This document shows, piece by piece, positions 11,893 through 22,817 of a DNA stretch of 64,000 nt (its first letter is position 1; every line of letters begins with the position of its first letter). Both the position numbers and the translations under genes were made by a program. Below the pieces are notes generated by a model. It saw only the letters and a program-made list of their open reading frames with translations, did no database searches and was not told the origin of the DNA. This stretch comes from Lolium rigidum (taxonomy: Eukaryota; Streptophyta; Magnoliopsida; Poales; Poaceae), in contig NC_061510.1 in the NCBI RefSeq assembly GCF_022539505.1, forward strand, positions 273,305,687-273,369,686. The letters are read 5' to 3'.

Positions 11893-12552
11893 TCATGTTA
11901 CCTTGAATTGTATTGATATGGATCCAATCATAAGATTTTGATATCCTTCTTTAGGCTCATATATAGGACAATCGATAGTTCCAACTTTGATAGTTCTCAC
12001 ATTAGAAATAGTATTAAATCCACATACTTTATCAATCCTCTTTGGGAAATAGACGGTATGCTCCTTGTCATCAACATTGAAAGTAACTTTTTCTTTATTG
12101 TAATCAATAACAGCCCCTGCGGTGTTAAGAAAAGGTCTCCCAAGAATAATATACATATTATCATCTTCAGGCATTTGCAACACAACAAAATCAGTTAATA
12201 TCAAGCAGTTATTAGTAACTTGAACAGGAACATCCTCACATATACCAACAGGAATACCAGTAGATTTATCAGCCATTTGCAAAGATATATCAGTAGGTAT
12301 CAACTTATCTAAATAAAGTCTCTTGTAAAGAGAAAAAGGCATAACGCTAACACCGGCTCCCAAGTCACATAGAGCAGTTCTAACATAATTATTCTTAATA
12401 GAACAAGGAATAGTAGGTATACCTGGGTCGCCCAACTTCTTTGGAACCTTGCCACTGAAAGAGTAATTAGCAAGCATAGTGGAAATCTCCTCATTGGGGA
12501 TTTTCCTTTTGTTAGTGACAATATCTTTCATATACTTTGAATAAGGAGGCAA
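11893..12552 (-). CDS. pro: retropepsin-like aspartic protease domain (A2)
   Basis: A 219-residue open frame that probably continues the gag reading frame across a single break at 12553. The retropepsin core is clear: the catalytic region ALCDLGAGVSVMP (the usual D-T/S-G-A is here DLGA, as in many plant gypsy elements), a flap-like region (MADKSTGIPVG), and the hydrophobic-glycine motif IILGRPFLNTAGAVID. The enzyme would cleave the Gag polyprotein. The frame ends with a stop at 11893 and no reverse transcriptase follows. The related copy in A3 is cut by an insertion at 43736. Confidence 0.82.
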   Translation of the reverse strand: MPPYSKYMKDIVTNKRKIPNEEISTMLANYSFSGKVPKKLGDPGIPTIPCSIKNNYVRTALCDLGAGVSVMPFSLYKRLYLDKLIPTDISLQMADKSTGIPVGICEDVPVQVTNNCLILTDFVVLQMPEDDNMYIILGRPFLNTAGAVIDYNKEKVTFNVDDKEHTVYFPKRIDKVCGFNTISNVRTIKVGTIDCPIYEPKEGYQNLMIGSISIQFKVT

Positions 12553-12553
12553 T

Positions 12554-14544
12554 TTAATAGCATCGAGTCAAAGGGATTTGCAAGAATAAAGGTTTCATCC
12601 AATCGCAAAATTTATTATAGTGTTCTTCTTCCTTTGATTTTAGTTTCTTAGCAGGAAAAGGCATTTGCTTTTGTACCCAAGGTTCTCTTTCATTACCATG
12701 TTTCTTAGCAATAAAATCTTCTTTAGTATACTTTTTATTTTTAGCATGCTTTTCAGGTTCATCTTCTACCTCTTCTTTATCAGAAGCATCATCCTTATCA
12801 TTATTATGTTCATTACTACTTTCGGTTTCAGCATCAGAAATATAAATACTATTAGGATCATTAACAAGTTCAGAGGATTCTACAACATTTTTATGTTTCT
12901 TCTTCTTTTTCTTAGAAGGAGCACTAGGTTCAATTTGTTGAGAATCTTTTTCAACTCTTTTGGGATGCCCTTCAGGATATAGAGGATCCTGGGTAGAGAC
13001 ACCGCCTCTAGTTGTTACTTCATAAGCATGTTTCTCTTTAGAATTATTTTTTAATAAGTCATTTTGCACTTTAGTGAGTTGATCAATTTGAGTTTGAACC
13101 ATTTGAAAATGTTTAACAAGCATCTTAACATCATTGGAGGTTCTCTCCACAATATCATGCAAATTGCTAATAGATTGAGAATTTTCCATTAGATGATTCT
13201 CTACTCTCATATTAAAATTTTCTTGCTTAACAATATAATTATCAAACTCATCTAAGCATTGAGCAGGAGGTTTTGAATACGGAATATCTTCCCTAGTAAA
13301 GCGTTGAAGGAGTTTACCTTAATCATGGATGAAGGGGGAATTATCTCACATATATCTTCTATGGGAGGTAGATTCTTCACATCTTCGGATTTAATACCTT
13401 TCTCCTTAAGAGACTTCTTGGCTTCCCTCATATCTTCATCATTCAATTTAATTAAACCCCTCTTCTTCAATATTGGTGTCGGAGTTGGTTCAGGCGTAGT
13501 CCAATCATCATGATTCCGGCCTATTTTAGCCAATAATTCGTCAGCTTCGTCTGGAGTTCTTTTCCTGAAAACACAACCAGCACAACTATCCAAATATGCT
13601 CTAGACTCAACGGTTAGTCCACTATAGAATATATCAAGTAAATCATGCTTTTCCAAATCATGTCCAGGTCGAGCTCGATAAGAGAGCAAAATCTTGCCCA
13701 AGCTTCGAGCAATTTCTCTCCATCTTCCTAGTCAAAGCTATAAATCTTCTGTAAAGCAGCATGTTGAGCACTAGCAGGAAAGTATTTCCGAAAGAAAACA
13801 TTAAGCAAATCACCTGGACTTTTAATAGAACCAGGAGGCAAATTATTATACCAAGTTTTAGCATCATCCTTTAATGAGAAAGGAAAATTTTTAGCAACGA
13901 AATAAGTACGCATCTTGACATCATCAGAAAACAAGCTACTCATAGAAGAAAGTTCATTCATGTTTTCTACAGCACTTTCTTTTTCAGTACCACAAAAGGG
14001 TGTTTTCTCAACAATAGCTATATGAGATAGATCAAGAGAAAAATCATAATCTTTATCCTTAATGCATATAGGAGATGTGGCAAATTTAGGATCGAGGAGA
14101 TAGCTTATGTCTAACAGTATATTGTGCGAGAAACTTTTTAATTTTTCTTGCATCAGCAGTAGCATTGCATCTATTAATAAAATCATCATTAAGCTTCACA
14201 TAATCCTCATCAGGATCATCACTAGAATAATCAAGTTCAGGTGAATTAACAGGTGTAGCAGCATTTTCATTAGGAGTTTCAGCATTTTCAATTTGTCTAG
14301 ACCTAGCAATTGTAGCATCTAGAAAGGATACCAATGAACCACTATCATCAAGCACAGCAGAAACATTATCAATATTATGAGAGTTTTCAGATTCAGCAGA
14401 AGTACCAGCAAGTGAAGCTTGCGGCGGTGAAACAAGTTAACTTATCACAGATGGTGAATCAAGAGTAACAGAGGTACTCAGAGTTGTACCTTTTCTTGTA
14501 GTGGATGGTAATATGGAGACTTTAGGATCGCGAGATTTACCCAT
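12554..14544 (-). pseudogene. gag: gag (A2), frameshifted
   Basis: The likely ATG is at 14544 (MGKSRDPKVSILPSTTRKG). Order: acidic N-terminus, Gag core (WYNNLPPGSIKSP; LDSCAGCVFRKRTPDEADEL), proline-rich TPEPTPTPILKKR, a coiled-coil-like helix (DIVERTSNDVKMLVKHF), a lysine tract and an acidic stretch before protease. Breaks occur near 13215, 13700 and 14100. It is the same protein type as in A1 and A3. Confidence 0.8.
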
Positions 14545-14603
14545 GATGGAGAATTTGCAGCGAACAATATCAATCCAAGTGAACTTCCAAATAAAGCTAT
14601 GCT

Positions 14604-14620
14604 CCCCGACAACGGCGCCA
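14604..14620 (-). other. primer binding site, tRNA-Asp type (A2)
   Basis: CCCCGACAACGGCGCCA differs at one base from the tRNA-Asp 3' end. It lies 11 bases from the LTR at 14632. Confidence 0.8.
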
Positions 14621-14631
14621 GAAAATAGTCT

Positions 14632-16029
14632 TGATAACCCACAAGTATAGGGGATCGCAACAGTCTTCGCGGGAAGTAAAACCCAATTTATTGATTCGAC
14701 ACAAGGGGAGACAAAGAATACTTGAAAGCCTTAACGGCGGAGTTGTCAATTCAGCTGCACCTGGAAACAGACTTGCTCGCAAGAGTTTATCGAGTAGTAA
14801 CAGTTTTATAGCAGTAGCGATAGTGAAATAACGAGTAGCGAGTAACGTAGACAACGAGTAGTGATTATAGTAAACAACAGGATTAAAATACTGTAGGCAC
14901 AGGGATGGATGACGGGCGTTGCATGGATGAGAGAAACTCATGTAACAATCAAAGCAGGGCATTTGCAGATAATAATAAAATGGTGTCCAAGTACAAAGCA
15001 ATCCATAGGCATGTGTTCCGTATATAGTCGTACGTGCTCGCAATGAGAAACTTGCACAACATCTTTTGTCCTACCAGCCGGTGGCAGCCGGGCCTCTAGG
15101 GAATCTACTGGATATTAAGGTACTCCTTTTAATAGAGTATCGGAGCAAAGCATTAACACTCCGTGAACACATGTGATCCTCACATCACCGCCTTCCCCTC
15201 CGGTTGTCCCGATTTCTGTCACTTCGGGGACTTTGGTTCCGGACAGCAACTTGTGTATACAACTTGCAGGTAAGATCATAAAACAATGCATATCATGATG
15301 AAATAATAACATGTTCAGATCTGAGATCATAGCACTCGGGCCCTAGTGACAAGCATTAAGCATAACAAGTTGCAACAATATCATCAAAGTACCAATTACG
15401 GACACTAGGCACTATGCCCTAACAATCTTATGCTATTACATGACCAATCTCATCCAATCCCTACCATCCCCTTCAGCCTACAGCGGGGGAATTACTCACA
15501 CATGGATGGGGGAAACATTGCTGGTCGATGGAGAGGCGTCGGTGGTGATGATGACGATGATCTCCTCCAATTCCCCGTCCCGGCGGAGTGCCAGAACGGA
15601 GTTTCTGGTCCCCGAGACGGAGTTTCGCGATGTGGCGGCGTTCTGGAGGGTTTCTGGCGACTTCGACTTCGTCCTCGCGTTTTTTAGATCGAACCCTTTA
15701 AGTAGTCCAGAGGAGGGCGTCGGAGGCTAGCCGAGGGGGCCACACACTAGGGCGGCGCGCCCCCCTAGGCCGCGCCGGCCTGGTGTGTGGGGCCCTTGGG
15801 CCTCCACCTGGCTTGCCCTTCTGGCTCCCTGAGTCTTCTGGTAAAATAGGCCCTTTGGTATAAATTCCGAGGATTTTCCCGAAAGTTGAATTTCTGCACA
15901 AAAACAAGACACCAGAGCAATTCTGCTGAAAACAACGTTAGTCCGTGTTAGTTGTATCCAAAATACACAAATTAGAGGCAAAACAATAGCAAAAGTGTTC
16001 GGGAAAGTAGATACGTTTTGGACGTATCA
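14632..16029 (-). repeat. LTR-A, 5' LTR of A2
   Basis: 1,398 bp, TG...CA, with the same ends as the other LTR-A copies. It is followed by cccct, the expected target duplication; its partner is off-window. Confidence 0.92.
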
Positions 16030-16493
16030 CCCCTAAACCTACCCTTCCGCCTATAAGAAGCCTTCGTCGATAATAACTCCAGTACCGAGAGCCATGATAC
16101 GGAGAACCTTCCAGAGACACCACTAGTGAACTGTGGACCCCGGTCCATTCTTTACATCGAATACAATCTACTGCAATACTTGTTCTTACTGTTCTCTGCA
16201 AACATCATCATCCACACTATACATCTAATCCTTTGTTACAGCAAGCCGGTGAAATTGACAACCTCACTGTCACGTTGGGGCAAAGTATTTTGGTTGTGTT
16301 GTGCAGGTTCCACGTTGGCACCAGAATCCCTGGTGTTGCGCCGCACTACACTCCGCCACAATCAACCTTCAACGTGCTTCTTGGCTCCTACTGGTTCGAT
16401 AAACCTTGGTTTCTTACTGAGGGAAACTTGCCGCTGTACGCATCACACCTTCCTCTTGGGTTTCCCAACGGGCGTGTGCTTTACGCGTTATCA
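16030..16493 (+). repeat. old LTR-B fragment in opposite orientation, internally deleted
   Basis: This is the reverse complement of LTR-B: it reads CCGAGAGCCATGATACGGAG, later CCACTAGTGAACTGTGGACC, and ends TTTACGCGTTATCA. About 0.8 kb expected between the first two is missing, and the join falls at AGAGAC(A/G)CC, which occurs at both ends of the missing part in B1 (near 7650 and 8430). It is more diverged than the other LTR-B copies. A2 interrupts it on the left. Confidence 0.8.
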
Positions 16494-17553
16494 GTGGTCC
16501 ACCTACATGCGGTTCTTTATTCATGGGGATGCATCGTTCTCTGAGGTCCAATCAGTTCCCGGAGCGCTACCTAGCAGTCTACTCAGCCAGAACCATCCCA
16601 AACCCTAGCCAGCTCCTCCTCTAACGACAGTTGTGAAGGGCGGCGGCAGTTGGTTACGGTCGAGTTGGAACGACCACAAAGCGAGCGGCTAAGACATCGG
16701 CATCAACAACCTTGCATGTCGCGCTCGAAGTGGCCACGGAACTTGATGAAATTTTGTGAAGCATTATTCTGCGTGCGCCAAAAAAATAATTTTGTGGCGC
16801 ATGCATACTTTAGTGCGCCACAGATTATATTTCTACCTATAATGGTTTTCCTACTAGGGTGGTGGGTGTACATCAAGGTAGAGATGGCCCACCAGTACGC
16901 CGAAGCCGGGGTGCCCTTCCTCATGGGTGGCATCTAAACCAAGCCAGGGTTCTCGTCCCCGCCATTCCCACTCATGAACCAGCTCGCCACCACGAGATCT
17001 GGCGCAGGTGGGCCTTCATGTTGCCGGATCTGCGACAGGACCCGGCGTACACCATGGACTCGCCGTTGTAGGTGTGTTGGTTCGAGGCCAAGCATGATGC
17101 TCGAAGCCAGAGCATAGAGCCCCACTTGGAGGGCCTCGATGACTCTGATGCCAACTACGAGGCACACAAGAAGCCGGCTGCGCTGCCGTGGCTGGATTCT
17201 TCTTCCCCACACTGCGACCAGGCCATCCGTACTAGTCGATGTATGCCGGCGCCAACACCAACTATGTCGAGCCGCTGCCACGACTCCCGCATGAGCCCTA
17301 CTTTGAGGACGCTGCCGAGGACCCCTCCTCGCCCCCGGAAGATGACGACCTCGACTACGAGCCGGCCGAGCTCACGGGGGAGGCATGCATTGGCGCACGC
17401 CATGGCCATCTCCGAGGCCAAGGAGCGCACGAAGTGGGAAGGGCTCAAGGAGGCCATCCGACGCTCGCAACAAGGGCTCATCCGCTGGTTGCCAATGTGT
17501 TACTTCTGCCGCATGTATTTATCGACATCGGCTATGAGGAATAGAAGCCGCTA
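16494..17553 (+). pseudogene. decayed hypothetical ORF, unknown
   Basis: GC-rich pieces in shifting plus frames give WRRWAFMLPDLRQDPAYTMD, CWFEAKHDARSQSIEPHLEG, an acidic run (EDDDLDYEPAEL) and MAISEAKERTKWEGLKEAIR. Such strings look like the hypothetical proteins common in Triticeae repeats, but I cannot name a family. Stops (near 17071) and frameshifts (near 17240 and 17390) show it is dead. Between about 16780 and 16830 a small inverted GTGGCGCA / TGCGCCAC motif may mark a MITE remnant. Confidence 0.4.
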
Positions 17554-18716
17554 ACGAAAAGGACCACAAGCCGGTAGCCTACGCGCACCATTATCTATAT
17601 GCTTTTATCTATTTCTATTATATACTAAAAGCAAAATGCGGATGCAAAATAAAGCAACCACGTCTGTCCACATATGCCAGAAATATAGAACGTGTTGATT
17701 CTAATTTTAACGGATGAGATTAAAAAATAGGATGTGTTACGTACAACAAAAAAACATGTACAAAATAAGTACTTGACACGTAAATACAAATGGAGAAAAC
17801 AGATCGTCATGGGCCCGTGTTAACATAGCCTAGATCTATTATGTATTACCTAGATCCAAGATAACGTTCAAAAAATAAGAGTCCAACACATACACGTCTG
17901 GTGACCAAGCTAAAATTTGAAAACCAGAGGCCGGTCCGGATTGAGATATAATGCATGTGCTGATTTAAAACACTAAAGTTGCACGTGATACTCTAGAATT
18001 TGCTACACATGGTGACTTGGTTGTTCTATAATATCAAAACTAACATCCATATAAAAATTCAACACTAGATTTATCTCAATATTTTGCCTGAATCCATAAA
18101 ATAAAATAGCGTGACACATAAATTGTGAATATGTCTCTAGGTTATTTCTGTCCCGGTAATGTCTAAACTACTATCTACAAGTTTTATGCTATCAAAATTT
18201 GAACTTATCTCTAGGTTTTTCTTAACCTTTTGTTCATTAGACCGCGCAAAAATAGAATAACTTCACATAACGGACTCGAAGTAGGCATACACATATATAT
18301 GTATGGAAAATCAATTAGTTTCAAAATATACTAAGAAAATTAAGCAACCATTGGGTTTCGAGCGGGTGAGCTAGAGAAAAAAGTACAGCCGTCAAGCTAG
18401 CTAGCGATCTATGCTAAGACAAGAAAATAAAGATCAACTATATACATGAAAATACTTTGCTATTGTGTGGCAAAGTTTGCACAACGTGACCAGCTGGAAA
18501 TGCATAGCATATTGATGTGAAAAAGAAGTTAAATAGAAATGGCAGGCTGACGCCAATGAGTTATTTGTGCAAACAAACAAACGAGACACAATAAGAAGGA
18601 ACCAAATGATTCTATGTACGAAGTAGCAAATATTAAGTATAATAGGTCGTTTGACATGTTAAAAGATATGATTACATCATAAAAAAGATGAGCTCTGTGA
18701 CTTATTAAGATTAAAT

Positions 18717-19113
18717 GCTCTGAGAGAGGCGGTTAGATCATAAATTTTTAAAAGTAATTCAAGCATCCATGGATGATTAATTTAAGTTGTGAAAGGGAAC
18801 AAAGTAGAAAACCTGAAAAATGTTTTATACAGTATAAGTAACTGAAGATTTAAATTTTACCTGCAATTATCCGCATGAATTGTATATCATGGTTAATGTA
18901 ATTTTAATACTATTCGTATTTTCTCATGAGTAGATTAAGAAAAGTAAAATATAGCAAAGAGAAGAGGTCAACCAACTATAGCCATATTCACATACTGATT
19001 AGGCGAAGAGAGAATATACGAATATCAAACTATATTGTATCTCATATATGGCTATATATTTAAAGTTTAATTTCATATCCAAACAATAAGGACATATTTT
19101 AGGAGATTAATAT
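18717..19113 (+). repeat. internal direct repeat of Helitron, copy 1
   Basis: Begins GAGAGAGGCGGTTAGATCAT and is paired with 19459-19884. The copies share most of their length but have drifted, so the duplication is old. Confidence 0.75.
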
Positions 19114-19458
19114 TTATAATTTTTATTAGACATAATATTTTGAAATGAAAGTTCTAGAAATAGCCGATCGAGTACTTTTGGAAACAAAATGTACACGAGT
19201 TAGCTAGACGAGACCGTCTGAAATAAAAGTACCAGCGAGGTACCAAAGTCCATTCGTATAAAAAATATCTAGCGAAGTTCCTTTTAAAATATAAGAGTAG
19301 ACCATCAAACTAAGCCGCCCGTTCCTAGAAGAAAATGTTTATGTGTAATTTTACTTTACCATAATTGCCTATTGAGATTGAAGGGGTACTGAGATAATAA
19401 CAGCTCTAATATTATTATGAATACAAAAAACATAAAAATATTTTTTCATGGAAAAAAG

Positions 19459-19884
19459 ATTGGAGAGAGCCGGTTAGATCATAACTTTTTAAAACTAATT
19501 CCAGCATAAATGGATGATTAATGTCAGTTATTAAAGGGAACAAAGTGAAAACCCTAAAATATCTAGATTTTATACAAATAACTAAAGATTCAAATCTTAC
19601 CTGCAATTATCCCCGGGAATGGTATACATGGTTAATGCAATTTTGATAATATTCATATTTTCTCATGAGTAGGATAAGAAAATAGATTGGTCATTGGACT
19701 ACAATCTATAGAAATTGCAATATAGCAAAGAGAAGCGGTGAACCAACTATACCCATGTTTACATTACTGATTTGGTGAAGAGAGAATATATGAATATTAA
19801 CTACATTATATCCCATATATGACTATATTTTTGAAGTATAATTCCATATCCAAACAGTAAGTAAATATTTTAGGAGAAATAGTT
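19459..19884 (+). repeat. internal direct repeat of Helitron, copy 2
   Basis: Begins GGAGAGAGCCGGTTAGATCA. It holds a short extra segment near 19690-19720 that copy 1 lacks. Confidence 0.75.
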
Positions 19885-20012
19885 TGGTAATAACTACGAG
19901 TGAATAGAATAAAAAAATTGATCTTGATAAGTCATATTGTGTTAGTGATCCATGAAAATCTACCGGATAGTTTCAGATGTTGCCCTCGCATGTGCGAGGG
20001 CCACTGTGCTAG

Positions 20013-20691
20013 TTTTTTTTAATTGTAAAACATGCAGCTGTGGGCACCGAACTATGTAAATTATATTTCTTTTTTCTGTCGCACTATTTTTTGCGGTTTG
20101 CCGCCATTGGGGTCGCGCACAAGAGCAGAAGAAATGGTACCCTATTCACGTCTACGGATCACCGCAAATGAATAGTTTGATTGTCCGAAATGAAGTGGAG
20201 GAGGCCTAAGGGAATCTCCACCGGGGCGACCCATCTGGTCCTGAGCTGTTCGAAACAGTTCCCACGGATAGGTGGACCTATTGCGCACGCTCTAACGGCG
20301 CGACTAAGACGAACCTACCTGCCCAGCGCGATCTGTCCGTCCATCAAATTTGGAAAAGAATGCGTCTAGACGAATATCACACGCCTCCACCCATGTTCGC
20401 CCGAGTGGGCCGAGGGCCCGCATGGCAGAAATCCAATGGACTTTTTCCTCTAGCCATCAATTGAGGTAGGATGACTTCAAAGCTGACTTCTAGGCTAGCT
20501 GCCTGCTTCATCAATGTTGGTGTTTCGGCCTCCACGTTGGTATCCAATGCCTTGACCTTTTTAACAGGCCAGCGGCGACCATTTTCTTCTACAATCTGAG
20601 CTTCCCACCACCACCACAGGCATCCCGACAGCCAAGGTTGGCGGAATAGGATGAAGGGGAGGGCGTCTAGGACATCCACCAGGCCCAAGGC
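20013..20691. other. old transposon-like intergenic DNA, no functional gene
   Basis: Around 20190-20400 the text resembles subterminal DNA of gene-carrying grass DNA transposons (GGGAATCTCCACCGGGGCGA). A minus frame at 20377-20721 (QAASLEVSFEVILPQL) is of unknown origin and has no clear domain. No complete element could be delimited. Confidence 0.35.
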
Positions 20692-21114
20692 ATGACCGAG
20701 GCTGAGCTCGAGGAGGAACAAGTGGGGGAGAGGCCAGAATCAACCACTGTCGCCCCGGGCTTCATCGCCATTGAGTTCTCCTGTTTTAAGTTCGGCGTCG
20801 CCATCCACTTGAGCATGGACTGGGACAGGTTGTGCCTCCCCCAGAAGTTCACATCGATCATTGATGACCAAAAGCCCCACGAGATCGTATTGCGGATGGC
20901 CGGCGCCGCGACTGGCCTGTGGTCCGTGGAGGTGTTGTTCGATCGTCTAGGTCAGATGCACCTCCACTATGGTTGAAGGAGGTTCGCCCCTGCGCACACC
21001 ATTGAAGTCGGGCACTTCGTCATCTTCAAGTACGACGGCCACGACATGCTCACCGTCAAAGTCTTCAATAAAACCATGTGCCGCCGACACTACCAATCCA
21101 ACGAGAATGACTAG
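20692..21114 (+). pseudogene. B3 DNA-binding domain exon, nonsense mutation
   Basis: The frame from 20692 encodes FSCFKFGVAIHLSMDWDRLC, LPQKFTSII, HEIVLR, LWSVEVLF and MHLHYG. Past a stop at 20974-20976, in the same frame, follow FVIFKYDGHDMLTVKVF and CRRHYQSNEND. This is the order of a plant B3 domain (REM-like): F-K, R-L-LP-F, V-LR, W-V, G-W-F, H-L--GD-L-F-Y-G, F-V-VF. The stop sits where B3 domains have the conserved Trp after Gly (TGG to TGA). The frame ends in TAG at 21112-21114 directly before GTGAGT, a consensus splice donor. It is probably a fragment of a transcription factor gene, decayed or carried by a transposon. Confidence 0.72.
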
Positions 21115-21179
21115 GTGAGTGCAAGACAAAAAAAGCATTAGGTTTCTAGAATGTTTTCATTAAATTCTAGTATATTGTA

Positions 21180-21296
21180 CTCCCTCCGTTATTAAAAAGC
21201 TTCGTAACTTTTTCTAGGTAAGCATGAATTTATAGCTAAAACATGTTTATATATCTTCGTATCTAAATAAAGTTGAGAAGCTTGTTTACAGAGGGG
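21180..21296. mobile_element. Stowaway-type MITE (Tc1/mariner)
   Basis: 117 bp starting CTCCCTCCGTTATTAAAAAG and ending CAGAGGGG, flanked by TA at 21178-21179 and 21297-21298. The CTCCCTCCGT terminus is diagnostic of Stowaway; the right terminus is diverged. It lies 65 bp past the B3 exon, within what may have been its intron. Confidence 0.75.
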
Positions 21297-21298
21297 TA

Positions 21299-22817
21299 TC
21301 AAATATGTATGCAAATAATTTTATTATATGCAAGTTGCCCCAACACCGGATCGAATGAGTGACGCTGCTAGGTCCATTGAACTGGCCGGTTAAACCACGA
21401 TCTAAATTTTATCTGTGAAACGATCTAAACGGACACAATTAAACTATTTAGACCGCCAGTTTAGTAAGATGATGATCCAAGAAAAAGGTATGTGGGCGCG
21501 GGCGCCGGAGGAGGGAGAGAGCGACAGAGAGGGTGGGACGAAGGAGGTCACATGGATTTGTATTCTTCCCCACCTTTGGGACTTTGCCGCTGCCAATCGG
21601 TCGACCTAGCTTAGCTACGTGTCGTTGCCTGCCTTTTAGCTGTGGCTTTCAGAGTACGTGAGTGTGTGGTGTCTGTCCCAGAGACCACAGGATTCCTGTC
21701 TGCCTGTCAGCTACGGACGACGATATGCGTGTGCAGATTGCGGCCGTATGGAGCAAGATTCAGTAAAACAATGCTGCGGCCATCCGTGCGAAAACGTGAA
21801 ACATTCCCCCTCAATTTTCTGGTGTTTGGAATGGCTACTGAAAGCGCAACAACCTCTAGGGAGGCGCGAGCAAAATTTATTCACGGAGTGGAGAGGCATC
21901 CCTGATCCCTGCATATTCTGTCTCCCACACCTGTGTCGCTCCTTTCGGCAAAAGGGAGAATGCACTACATAAATCATAGCCATTTAGAAATGCTGAAAAA
22001 AACATTGAACTATTACCATCGGTCGGACTTTTTAGTGTGAAACGAATCCAGTATTGGAGGCCCCTGCACTGATTTTATTTTGGAATAATAGGAACTCAAA
22101 TTCATACTCATTAGGGCTCGAACTCAAATTGATTAAATCATAAGCTTTCAAGACACTTTTAAATAATCCGTGTATTCGTTTTCAAAAGATGCACTATATT
22201 TCAGGTACTTCAGAAAATGTGGAGTTTCCTTACATACACAGAATACTGTGAAATGAAAACACATAAAGTTACATCAAACTATGAAAACTAATGTCCATCG
22301 AAAATATGACAAGACAAAAACAACTGTATTTTATGTTTTTTTATGGAAAATGATCTTATTGGATGCGGGTTCTTTTTTTCTTTCTTGTTGCCCCTTTATA
22401 TAAGTCTCCATGCCCATGAATGGTTTCGGAATTTCAAAGAGCCACCAAAAACACAACCTTAAAAAATGGCTACTTAAAACATCTTTACCCGATCCTCTAT
22501 AAATGGTTAGAGGAGTAAAACCTCCTCTAAATCGCATAAAGGTTTGCGGTTTAGAGGAGTAAACTTTTACTCCTTATCCACCGGTCACCTATTTTTACTC
22601 CTCGACTGAGCAGTTGAGTATAATTTATTCACTGTCCTCTTTCCCCACCACTCACCCAACTCTTCCCTAATCATGTCCCCCTACCCCCACCACAGCCCTA
22701 GCTTCACTGTGATGACATCCATGGCGGGATCCTCCCGCCATAGCTCCCCTTTGTCAATTCAGAGCGTCAATCGAGGCCGCTCCTCCCGCGACAACGCTTC
22801 TTTCTCGTGGTCCTTCC
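21299..22817. other. intergenic DNA, no supported gene
   Basis: Short frames only. From about 22490 there is an inverted arrangement of AGAGGAGTAAAACCTCCTCT type motifs, echoed after the next element (TTTTAGAGGAG near 26850), so 22,480-22,817 plus 26,405-26,880 may be one older DNA transposon split by the LTR element. Confidence 0.35.

Larger units (their letters stand above)
8868..16029 (-). mobile_element. A2: gypsy gag-protease element with extra 3' ORF
   Basis: From right to left: LTR-A (14632-16029), tRNA-Asp primer site, gag, protease, a GC-rich leader-like block (11,400-11,620), an additional ORF (9982-11102), then 1.1 kb of non-coding DNA up to the B1 insertion. No reverse transcriptase, RNase H or integrase domain was found between protease and the extra ORF (11,103-11,892), so it looks non-autonomous. 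The 3' LTR is left of the window. On its right A2 is embedded in an old inverted LTR-B fragment. That 8868-9981 belongs to A2 is inferred from continuity. Confidence 0.75.
17608..20012 (+). mobile_element. non-autonomous Helitron
   Basis: The 5' end is TCTATTTCTATTATATAC, preceded by A (17607). The 3' end is CTAG (20009-20012) followed by T (20013), so the insertion lies between A and T as expected. Seven bases before CTAG is a perfect 9-bp inverted repeat, GCCCTCGCA (19982-19990) and TGCGAGGGC (19993-20001), the 3' hairpin of Helitrons. The 2.4-kb body is AT-rich and encodes no Rep/helicase, so replication would need an autonomous relative. Confidence 0.85.
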
